DNA of 5,855 nucleotides from Planctomycetota bacterium (GTDB taxonomy: Bacteria > Planctomycetota > UBA8742 > SKZP01 > JAIOTL01), in NCBI GenBank assembly GCA_021106775.1, contig JAIOTL010000033.1:1-5855 (forward strand). Direction: 5' to 3'. The notes beneath the pieces are model-generated. The model searched no databases, had not been told where the DNA came from, and was given only the letters and a program-made list of their open reading frames with translations. How positions within the stretch are numbered: the stretch's first letter is position 1; each line of letters opens with the position of its first letter. The translations under genes were made by a program, and so were the position numbers. Below, one piece after another: positions 1 through 4,872 of the stretch.

Positions 1-53
1 CGGACGGCGTCATCGAACTCATGCGCAAAGCAATCTCCATGCGCGACAAATAA
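1..53 (+). CDS. C-terminal fragment of an unidentified protein
   Basis: An open frame runs in from the window edge (first full codon at base 3) and stops at TAA 51-53, giving the tail DGVIELMRKAISMRDK. The mix of charged and hydrophobic residues and the GC-richer codons look like a genuine amphipathic C-terminal helix, and the other two forward frames give less protein-like sequence. Sixteen residues are too few to name a family. No convincing terminator follows; the next 65 bases are plain AT-rich sequence leading into the repeat mosaic. Confidence 0.5.
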   Translation, partial: DGVIELMRKAISMRDK

Positions 54-292
54 TTTTTAACTTTCCGTACCCTTCGCATATTTTATGGAATTGCATGGTT
101 TCGCAGAGGTGATTTCCTTTGTCATTCTGAGCGTAGCGAAGGCAGGCAAGCCTGCTTTTACTTGCGTTCCCTGCTAGATGCTCACGGAATCCGTCGGGTT
201 CGTATAGAAAATACAAAATTGTCATTGCGAGGGAAGCGAATAATCCTAGCGCACATACGACTGGATAATTAAGGACTTTGCCCTCTTTTGCA

Positions 293-317
293 TCACTCCC
301 CCCTTGTGGGGGAGTCG
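293..317. repeat. Hairpin repeat, copy 1 (ACTCCCCC / GGGGGAGT)
   Basis: Bases 295-302 and 308-315 form perfect 8-bp arms around the 5-nt loop CTTGT. The whole 25-nt block matches the inverse of 500-524 at 21 of 25 positions. All four mismatches fall in the arms and form two compensated base pairs, so each copy keeps a perfect stem. Confidence 0.75.
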
Positions 318-447
318 AAGAAAACGAGCCATAAGGCGAAGTTTGATTCGGTGGGGGGTTGTTTCTCTGCAAAACCAACAAATTCAAGGTGCAATCTCTA
401 CAAAATTTATGAATTCTGTGAGATATGCAAAGGGAACGGATAAAGAA

Positions 448-461
448 GTACGCTTGCGTAC
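448..461. repeat. Short perfect hairpin (GTACGC-TT-GCGTAC)
   Basis: Six-base arms at 448-453 and 456-461 are exact inverse copies separated by only two bases. It lies inside the repeat mosaic, between the two C/G-rich hairpin copies. The tiny loop resembles two other perfect hairpins in the mosaic (142-155 and 544-563), both of which have an AA centre. Confidence 0.65.
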
Positions 462-499
462 CCCCTCCCCGCATCATGCTGCGCTTCGCTTGCATTCTG

Positions 500-524
500 C
501 GACCCTCCCACAAGGGGAGGGTGA
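500..524. repeat. Hairpin repeat, copy 2 (ACCCTCCC / GGGAGGGT)
   Basis: Bases 502-509 and 515-522 form perfect 8-bp arms around ACAAG. This is the inverted partner of 293-317. Relative to copy 1, a T-A pair has become C-G and a C-G pair has become T-A, leaving the stem intact. This C-rich CCCTCCCCTTGTGGGAGGG type of repeat is a familiar dispersed sequence in many bacterial genomes. Confidence 0.75.
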
Positions 525-543
525 TTTCAATGCGTAAACCAAA

Positions 544-563
544 CCCCACATTAAAATGTGGGG
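544..563. repeat. Perfect 9-bp-arm hairpin (CCCCACATT-AA-AATGTGGGG)
   Basis: The arms at 544-552 and 555-563 are exact inverse copies with a two-base centre, making this the longest perfect palindrome in the window. It is not followed by a T-run on either strand, so it is unlikely to be an intrinsic terminator. A second small hairpin, ACCGC-TTC-GCGGT, follows at 576-588. Confidence 0.7.
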
Positions 564-717
564 CTACCGAACATAACCGCTTCGCGGTAAAAATTCTGAA
601 TTCTTGCTTTCGCAGGAATGACAGGTGTAACGGTCGCAATGACAGGCTTGGAAACCTGTCAAATCAAATTCTCTACAACAACAATGGTTTCAAAAAATGT
701 GTAACGGATACAGAGAA

Positions 718-1827
718 TTAAAAACCGACAGTATCTTCGTATATTTCGCTGCCGAATATCGGTGCTTGAGGCGGTGGCGGCAAGGATTCACCGTTAATAA
801 TAAATTCATTCAACTCTCGTCTGGGCGTTTGCGGACGATTCAAAGCATAACCGAGTCGGATTATCATTCGCGGGTAAAACACGCCGTATCGTGTTTCCTC
901 GATATAATGTTTCAGTTTTTCGGAAAGTTCCGGCACATTGAAAAGCAGGTCGTAGGTTGAAACAGTCAACTTATATTTCGCAGCGGTAAGAGCGAGAAGA
1001 ATAAACGCTCCGCCAGTGTGCAGCCAGAATGGATTCACTTCGTTGGTCGTGCCGATAACCGCGATTAAAGGAGCATGTTCCGTGAATTCTCTGCCTTTTG
1101 TGCCAGAAATCGGGTCAAGTATTTTCTTGTAAAGCATGTTCGGGAAAAGCAGCGAAGTTAGACTTGATATGCCGAACGCATAACCTGGCAAACCATCCAG
1201 CTCATCGGAGAAATTATTTCTCAGCCAGCCCTTTAATTCCTGATGATAGTTCTCCTTTGATGCTACCCGCTTGTCCGCCTCTTCGACAATATCCGCGATA
1301 AACTTCTTTTCCTCGTCTTCATCAATCATTTTCAAGGTGATTTCATCAAAATCCGAAATACTTTTTATCAATTCATCAATAATTGATGAATCGATGTTAG
1401 TTTGCACAAAATCGCTTCTAGCAGTTGACCTTTTTGTAATTTCCCTGCATAACATCGCTTGCGATGACCTGATGCCGCCTTCAGTAAGATTTACTCGGGC
1501 GTACATGTCAGCACGGTCTTCGGGTTCGGGAAATATCTTTGTTTTCGTGCTGAAACCGAAATATTCAGCAGCAATCAGAAACAATTTCAGTGTAGCACCT
1601 GCAGAAAAAAGCATCTCATACCTGAATGCATCGGCAACGGGTATATGTCTTTGTAAATCAAGGAAGAATTCGACAGTTTCATCGTCAACAATCCTGAACT
1701 TCCAGGGTTGTCTGTTATAGCGTGAGGGTGATAGTATGCTATAGTTCAAGAGGAATCTAAATTGCTCTTTTCTATCTCCTTTCGGAAAATCCAGCTCGTT
1801 AATATTCCAGCAGCTAAGCTTGTTCAT
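718..1827 (-). CDS. Acg-like nitroreductase-fold flavoprotein
   Basis: Predicted 369-aa cytoplasmic FMN-binding protein of the Acg/Rv2032-like branch of the nitroreductase superfamily. Residues 33-44 read SPSRYNRQPWKF, matching the family's N-terminal FMN-contact signature, usually A/S-P-S-x-H/Y-N-T-Q-P-W. Residues 128-140 carry the REITKRSTARSDF segment, like the family's R-x-T-x-R motif. The second half has the HAPLIAVIGT strand (251-260), the W-L-x-x-G-G helix (268-280) and a closing RLGYALNRPQTPRREL segment (324-339), typical of Acg proteins. In characterised Acg the flavin is shielded by a lid and classical nitroreductase activity is absent; family members are linked to dormancy or stress. 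Substrate and activity here are unknown. The TNRQ-type position holds Arg39 where Thr is usual. I chose the ATG at 1827 because GGAGT lies 7 nt upstream; an in-frame ATG at 1848 would add seven residues but has no such site. The gene is divergent from the 2009-2686 gene. The polyproline stretch SLPPPPQ lies near the C-terminus. Confidence 0.85.
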   Translation of the reverse strand: MNKLSCWNINELDFPKGDRKEQFRFLLNYSILSPSRYNRQPWKFRIVDDETVEFFLDLQRHIPVADAFRYEMLFSAGATLKLFLIAAEYFGFSTKTKIFPEPEDRADMYARVNLTEGGIRSSQAMLCREITKRSTARSDFVQTNIDSSIIDELIKSISDFDEITLKMIDEDEEKKFIADIVEEADKRVASKENYHQELKGWLRNNFSDELDGLPGYAFGISSLTSLLFPNMLYKKILDPISGTKGREFTEHAPLIAVIGTTNEVNPFWLHTGGAFILLALTAAKYKLTVSTYDLLFNVPELSEKLKHYIEETRYGVFYPRMIIRLGYALNRPQTPRRELNEFIINGESLPPPPQAPIFGSEIYEDTVGF

Positions 1828-1834
1828 CAATGCA

Positions 1835-1839
1835 ACTCC
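1835..1839 (-). promoter_or_regulatory. Ribosome binding site deciding the flavoprotein start
   Basis: On the minus strand GGAGT is followed by 7 nt and then ATG at 1827. The alternative upstream ATG (1848) is preceded by TTTTGCGTTTAC, with no purine-rich site. This supports the shorter protein. Confidence 0.6.
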
Positions 1840-1871
1840 ACAAACCATGTAAACGCAAAATATTCATAAAA

Positions 1872-1877
1872 ACTATA
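1872..1877 (-). promoter_or_regulatory. Possible -10 box for the flavoprotein gene
   Basis: The minus strand reads TATAGT about 45 nt upstream of the chosen start, one base from the TATAAT consensus. No good -35 hexamer lies 16-18 nt upstream, so the site is tentative. The same TTATAGT string occurs just upstream of the tRNA gene. Confidence 0.3.
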
Positions 1878-1913
1878 ATGTCTTCACACTAATTATCATT
1901 AATAAATTGAAAT

Positions 1914-1942
1914 TTTCCACAAATATTTTAAATCGGTATAAT
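1914..1942 (+). promoter_or_regulatory. Candidate sigma-70-type promoter for the 225-aa gene / lptE pair
   Basis: A perfect TATAAT at 1937-1942 is preceded, with a 17-bp spacer, by TTTCCA (1914-1919; four matches to TTGACA). The predicted transcript would start near 1949, leaving a leader of about 60 nt. It sits in the AT-rich 181-bp space shared with the divergent flavoprotein gene. The -10 box is the strong part; the -35 is weak. Confidence 0.5.
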
Positions 1943-1997
1943 TATTATCGGGCAAACAAAATATTTGATTCAACAACCTTTTGAAAAAATCGAACAT

Positions 1998-2002
1998 AGG
2001 AG
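1998..2002 (+). promoter_or_regulatory. Ribosome binding site for the 225-aa gene
   Basis: AGGAG is followed by 6 nt and then ATG 2009, an optimal Shine-Dalgarno arrangement that fixes the start. Confidence 0.7.
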
Positions 2003-2008
2003 TGAGTT

Positions 2009-2686
2009 ATGAGAGAAACTTTGAATCTTGTTGCAATACTTGATGACATGGAACCGAGTATGGTTTGGCGAAAGCTAAGTCAGCTTGATTATATCGAAGA
2101 AACGGAAGAAGGACTTTCATTTGTAATATACGACAAAATCAAAGGTAAAAAACTGGGTGATTATGTTTATAAAATCACGCTGAATGGTATAAGAAATCGA
2201 GGTTATCTTAAAATCGTCAATAAAGATATGATTGAGAATATACTGAATTATAAGAATGATTTCATATCAAGACCTTTGTTTGGGCTTATGCCAGATCAGA
2301 AGCTTATGACGTTTACGTTTGAAACCGAGAAGGGTTTTGGAGTTGAATACATCGAATATATGCTGACAAAGATTGAAAAAGACCTGGGTATCGAATTTGA
2401 ACCTGCGGAGGAATATGAGCTTGAGGATTTCAGCGAAGCAGGCGACTCTCACAATCTTGAGCTGCTGAAGAAGATTGCGGAAGACGAGGGTGAATACGAC
2501 ACATGGGACGATGACGAGGATGATGCTGATTATCCGCAGAGATACATAGATAAAGACAAAACCGAAGCTGATTCAGAAATTATTAAAGAGAAAAAAATTA
2601 TTGAAGACATAAAAAATAGAAAAAAAACTGAAATCGAGCCCAGGAAAGAAAAGGAAAATAATAAGAAAGAGAATCCCTTCTGGTAA
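2009..2686 (+). CDS. Hypothetical protein with charged C-terminal tail
   Basis: Unrecognised 225-aa protein with no signal peptide or membrane segment, so probably cytoplasmic. Residues 1-130 look globular, alternating helix and strand (strands near 37-41, 52-58, 66-70 and 99-105; helix near 112-126). From about residue 131 the sequence becomes acidic, with a cluster at 159-174 (DDDEDD). A Lys/Glu-rich, probably disordered or helical tail follows at 181-222 and ends in NPFW. The alpha/beta part vaguely recalls small YbjN or secretion-chaperone-like folds, but no diagnostic motif supports this. The start is set by AGGAG 6 nt upstream. The gene is followed after only 5 nt by the lptE-like gene on the same strand, suggesting co-transcription and possible translational coupling, so a link to envelope biogenesis is a guess by association. 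The A-rich coding of the tail reflects AAA/GAA codons. The coding call is firm; the function is unknown. Confidence 0.85.
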   Translation: MRETLNLVAILDDMEPSMVWRKLSQLDYIEETEEGLSFVIYDKIKGKKLGDYVYKITLNGIRNRGYLKIVNKDMIENILNYKNDFISRPLFGLMPDQKLMTFTFETEKGFGVEYIEYMLTKIEKDLGIEFEPAEEYELEDFSEAGDSHNLELLKKIAEDEGEYDTWDDDEDDADYPQRYIDKDKTEADSEIIKEKKIIEDIKNRKKTEIEPRKEKENNKKENPFW

Positions 2687-2691
2687 TCAAA

Positions 2692-3228
2692 ATGAGATGT
2701 CCAATTATGCATAAATCATCACCACTTCTGCTGCTTTTAATGCTAGTATCAACACTAATATGCGCAGGCTGCGGCTATATATGGAGTTCACATCCGTTTG
2801 CGGACAAATCTAGTTCGAGATATATTCAGCTAAATATGTTCGAGAATTTTACTATTCCGTATCAAGCTGGATTGGAAATTCGACTAGATAAAGCAGTTTC
2901 GGAAGATTTGATGAAAAGTGCGTATTGTCTAGTGAGCAATAACAGTATTCCTGATGTTTCGATATCTGGGCGAATAATCGACCATTCGCAAAAGGTGCTT
3001 TCAACTTCACCTGAGCAGATTCCTACGGAAATATCGCTTTCGATAACAATTCTTGTGCGCTTTAGATTTAAATCGGGCTGGGAAGTTGAGCATGTTATAA
3101 AATCTGATCATGAACCTTATGCTATTGTACTCGGTGAAAAGCGCGAGAATGCTGAGAAACGCGTTCTTCAAGAGACTGCGAGGAAGATTTTGCTTCTTTT
3201 ATCAGATGTAGATGTGCCATCGAACTAG
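2692..3228 (+). CDS. lptE: LptE-like LPS-assembly outer-membrane lipoprotein
   Basis: Predicted 178-aa lipoprotein. In the known system LptE sits inside the LptD barrel of the outer membrane and helps insert lipopolysaccharide into the outer leaflet. A signal peptide has a basic n-region (HK at 7-8), a leucine-rich core (12-23) and a lipobox-like CAG followed by Cys27. The mature start CGY is typical of LptE. Next come the family-like segment YIQLNMFENFTIPYQAGLE (44-62; usual pattern V-x-x-F-x-N-x-T with x-G-L-E), a helix with D-x-x-x-E-D-L (66-73), a D-V-S-I-S-G-x-I strand (88-95), alternating beta strands to about 137, and a C-terminal helix (150-170). Length fits the family. ATG 2692 is 5 nt after the upstream stop and lacks a clear ribosome binding site, so translation may be coupled. 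ATG 2707 (Met6) would give a tidier signal peptide and cannot be excluded. LptD is not in the window. LptE is divergent in sequence, so the call rests on pattern rather than identity. Confidence 0.75.
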   Translation: MRCPIMHKSSPLLLLLMLVSTLICAGCGYIWSSHPFADKSSSRYIQLNMFENFTIPYQAGLEIRLDKAVSEDLMKSAYCLVSNNSIPDVSISGRIIDHSQKVLSTSPEQIPTEISLSITILVRFRFKSGWEVEHVIKSDHEPYAIVLGEKRENAEKRVLQETARKILLLLSDVDVPSN

Positions 3229-3235
3229 GTTGCAT

Positions 3236-3267
3236 AAAAAAAAGGGAGGATTATTAATCTCTCCCTT
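3236..3267 (-). terminator. Intrinsic terminator for tRNA-Leu, likely also blocking lptE transcripts
   Basis: Arms 3242-3248 plus 3249-3252 pair with 3256-3259 plus 3261-3267. This gives an 11-bp stem with a single bulged base (3260) and an ATT loop. On the minus strand the stem runs into eight T residues (complement of 3236-3243), the classic arrangement, just downstream of the tRNA. On the plus strand the tail is only GTTATTTCT, so termination of the lptE transcript would be weaker. The hairpin lies 13 nt past the lptE stop. Confidence 0.8.
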
Positions 3268-3275
3268 GTTATTTC

Positions 3276-3364
3276 TGGTGCCGAGAGCGGGACTTGAACC
3301 CGCACAACCCGTAAAGGTCATTAGGCCCTCAACCTAACGCGTCTGCCAATTCCGCCATCTCGGC
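3276..3364 (-). tRNA. tRNA-Leu (anticodon GAG), CCA encoded
   Basis: The minus strand gives an 89-nt class II tRNA. The acceptor stem GCCGAGA (3364-3358) pairs with TCTCGGC (3286-3280), followed by discriminator A and a genomically encoded CCA. The anticodon stem TTAGG/CCTAA encloses the loop TTGAGGG, whose anticodon GAG reads CUC and CUU leucine codons. A long variable arm of about 17 nt with an ACC/GGT stem is as expected for leucine. The T arm is GCGGG-TTCAAGT-CCCGC. The gene converges on lptE, with a terminator between them. All stems pair fully, so it looks functional. Confidence 0.97.
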
Positions 3365-3379
3365 TTAATGCTTGAGAAT

Positions 3380-3385
3380 ACTATA
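3380..3385 (-). promoter_or_regulatory. Possible -10 box of the tRNA-Leu promoter
   Basis: The minus strand reads TATAGT ending 15 nt before the mature 5' end of the tRNA, a fitting distance for a short leader. A TTGATT lies upstream, but with only a 14-bp spacer, so the -35 element is uncertain. Confidence 0.35.
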
Positions 3386-3498
3386 ACTTTTTTACGCAAA
3401 ATCAATATAAAATAAGCTGATTATCCAATTCTTCAGCAAAAATTTCTTCCAAAATTGCCGGGAGAAATGCTCTAAAAATCATATAGAAACAATGCTTT

Positions 3499-3602
3499 TG
3501 TCATTCTGATGCATTATTGATGCTTTTCTTAGCGAAGAATCCTAACGTTCGAACATCTGGATAATTAAAGGGCTTCAGACGTTGCACTTCTTCAGAATGA
3601 CA
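3499..3602. repeat. 104-bp MITE-like element with 11-bp terminal inverted repeats
   Basis: TGTCATTCTGA at 3499-3509 is matched exactly in inverse by TCAGAATGACA at 3592-3602. Inside are a tandem-like pair of TGATGC words near the left end and an 8-bp palindrome GTTCGAAC at 3547-3554. A core at 3532-3568 resembles 236-272 of the first mosaic: GCGAA, AATCCTA and the 12-mer CTGGATAATTAA (3557-3568 and 261-272) are identical. There is no coding capacity. Flanks are T-rich on both sides, so a target duplication cannot be judged. The element occupies the middle of the 324-bp space between the tRNA and the dockerin gene. Confidence 0.7.
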
Positions 3603-3630
3603 TTTTTTATGTTTTTCATGGTAAAATCAA

Positions 3631-3660
3631 CATTAATTGTACTATCGGACTGAATTAATG
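3631..3660 (-). terminator. Weak inverted repeat downstream of the dockerin-protein gene
   Basis: CATTAATT at 3631-3638 and AATTAATG at 3653-3660 are exact 8-bp inverse arms around a 14-nt loop, about 29 nt past the stop of the minus-strand gene. The stem is almost all A-T and no immediate T-run follows on the minus strand (TTGATTTTA), so terminator function is uncertain. Confidence 0.25.
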
Positions 3661-3688
3661 CGGAGCAGAATAGAGAATCTGAGAGAAC

Positions 3689-4603
3689 TTAGTTGGTTTT
3701 TGTGTTGGAATCGACAATTTTGGCAAGAAGAACAAGGTCTTTTAAGGTTACAACGTTGTCTTTGTCCATGTCAGCAGGGATACCAAGTTTGTATGCTGAT
3801 CCTTTTTGAAGCATATTCGTAAGTAAATCGAGGTCTTTTTGGTTGATTAAACCGTCTTCATTCAGGTCTCCCCGGTTTTTCTCGTCAATTTCGATTTTCA
3901 AAACAACCGGTGGAACAAAACCCTGTGCTTTTTTAATGAATTCCGATTCATCGAATTTCGAAATCGCCTTGATAAATGCTGAAACTTTGTTTGGAACGAG
4001 ATTGACAATGATATCTTCACCGGGATTATTGTTTACATTTGTGTCAATCACGTCGTCGGCAGTAAATTTGGGTGATTGCGCCTGCACATATTCCATTTCA
4101 ATTGGGTTAAAGTCTTGTTTGGGTGGCATCACAATAAAAGGTACTGATTTAATGGTGGATGCGCCTGCAATGCTGAAATCATGCGACTTTCGAGAAATAT
4201 CTGCAATAATATTGAACAGGACTGCGACACAGATGATAATTGCGGCAGCCCAGCTTATTCCGCTGATGAGATAGCGTGAATTTGCTTTTTCCTTTTGTTT
4301 TTTCTCGTTTTCTTCAATGAGTTTTTTAACTGTGAGAATATTCTTCTCTTTTTCAGATATAATACTTGCAATGGTTTCGTTGATATACCTGACGACATTT
4401 TTCTCGACATCGGATGAGATATTAACCTCGCCAAAGCTGTAATTATCGACAACAAGTGCCTCAATCCTTTGTATTTCCTTGAATCTGCGCTGAAGTTCGC
4501 TGTCATTATAAAGTTTTGACGCAATTTCTTTTCTTCTTTCGTCATCAAGTTCGTGGCGAAGGTAATCCAGCAATTCATCATTTGTAACTTCGTATTCTGT
4601 CAT
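3689..4603 (-). CDS. Anti-sigma-like single-pass membrane protein with C-terminal dockerin
   Basis: Predicted 304-aa protein. Residues 7-52 (NDELLDYLRHELDDERRKEI onward) resemble the N-terminal helices of anti-sigma factors, although the zinc-binding His/Cys residues of the ZAS type are absent. A charged helical, probably coiled-coil, segment spans 64-108. One membrane helix lies at about 111-134 (bases 4202-4273). With Lys/Arg-rich sequence before it, an N-in/C-out topology is expected. A linker (140-240) includes a Pro/Asn-rich stretch. Residues 245-298 form a complete type I dockerin with two calcium loops: D246-x-N248-x-D250, N254, D257 and D278-x-D280-x-D282, T286, D289, each followed by a short helix. 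Dockerins bind cohesin domains; none is encoded here, nor is a sigma factor. AGAAGG 5 nt upstream fixes the start. The gene may be a signalling protein that senses or anchors an extracytoplasmic partner, but that is inference. The dockerin call is strong and the anti-sigma call moderate. Confidence 0.85.
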   Translation of the reverse strand: MTEYEVTNDELLDYLRHELDDERRKEIASKLYNDSELQRRFKEIQRIEALVVDNYSFGEVNISSDVEKNVVRYINETIASIISEKEKNILTVKKLIEENEKKQKEKANSRYLISGISWAAAIIICVAVLFNIIADISRKSHDFSIAGASTIKSVPFIVMPPKQDFNPIEMEYVQAQSPKFTADDVIDTNVNNNPGEDIIVNLVPNKVSAFIKAISKFDESEFIKKAQGFVPPVVLKIEIDEKNRGDLNEDGLINQKDLDLLTNMLQKGSAYKLGIPADMDKDNVVTLKDLVLLAKIVDSNTKTN

Positions 4604-4608
4604 CGAAA

Positions 4609-4614
4609 CCTTCT
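4609..4614 (-). promoter_or_regulatory. Ribosome binding site of the dockerin-protein gene
   Basis: The minus strand reads AGAAGG, then 5 nt, then ATG at 4603. This is a good Shine-Dalgarno arrangement and supports the chosen start. Confidence 0.6.
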
Positions 4615-4731
4615 GTAGTTGAAACCAATTTGTTTAACTATTAATAAAGCGTTTGGTTTTCTGAAAAGTTCAAAAATTTTGCATCAAATCACAAATATTT
4701 TATAAAAATACAAAATGTTGTGTTCTTTATT

Positions 4732-4748
4732 AGTTAATCGGATTAACT
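4732..4748. promoter_or_regulatory. 17-bp perfect palindrome, possible operator
   Basis: AGTTAATC (4732-4739) and GATTAACT (4741-4748) are exact inverse copies around a single central G. The one-base centre makes a hairpin terminator unlikely and suits a site for a dimeric DNA-binding protein. It lies 128 bp upstream of the dockerin-protein start within a 269-bp AT-rich spacer that also holds the 3' flank of the helical-protein gene. No regulator gene is present in the window. Confidence 0.4.
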
Positions 4749-4872
4749 GAGTATTTTGTTCAACATTTTTCAGCGATATGTGTATTTTTGCAATTGTCTT
4801 ATATGACAGCAGAAGTGAGATGGAAAAAATATTTCAGAAGCAATGCAAAATATGCATCATGAAAATCATATC

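Larger units (their letters stand above)
220..644. repeat. Possible composite element with 11-bp terminal inverted repeats
   Basis: TGTCATTGCGA at 220-230 is matched perfectly in inverted orientation by TCGCAATGACA at 634-644. The match stops at the next base on both sides. The element at 3499-3602 has ends of the same length and pattern (TGTCATT followed by two variable bases and GA). No transposase is encoded inside, so if this is a unit it is non-autonomous. The left end is followed by a core (236-272) shared with the second element. Flanking bases show no clear target duplication. Confidence 0.5.
120..660. repeat. Mosaic of interleaved palindromic repeats (gene-free)
   Basis: This stretch fills most of the 664-bp gap between the upstream gene fragment and the flavoprotein gene. 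It contains outward-type ends beginning TGTCATT at 120-130 and 220-230, and matching inverted ends at 612-622 (imperfect) and 634-644 (perfect). Between them are many short hairpins: 142-155, 295-315, 448-461, 502-522, 544-563, 576-588 and 641-660. Read on the minus strand, 601-622 gives the CATTCCTGCGAAAGCAAGAA type of dispersed repeat familiar from many bacterial genomes (often mis-annotated as peptides containing FLRKQEFR-like strings). Open frames exist here (up to about 200 codons on the minus strand), but their composition follows the repeats and none has a credible start site, so I treat them as spurious. Bases 661-717 hold nothing I can identify. Confidence 0.8.

Noticed and set aside
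19..639. A 206-codon minus-strand open frame and overlapping plus-strand frames across the 19-721 region
   Set aside because: They read straight through the palindromic repeats, give repeat-type peptides (FLRKQEFR, TPPQGG-like), lack ribosome binding sites and overlap each other on both strands.
120..660. CRISPR array
   Set aside because: The repeats are palindromic, of several different kinds and irregularly spaced, with no regular direct repeat-spacer units and no cas genes.
1907..1942. TTGAAA at 1907-1912 as the -35 of the 2009 gene promoter
   Set aside because: It is 24 bp from the TATAAT box, too far for a sigma-70 promoter; the weaker TTTCCA at 17 bp was preferred.
4843..4857. ATGCA / TGCAT inverted repeat as a terminator for the helical-protein gene
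   Set aside because: The arms are only 5 bp and AT-rich, and the T-run follows some 10 nt later on the minus strand, so support is too weak.
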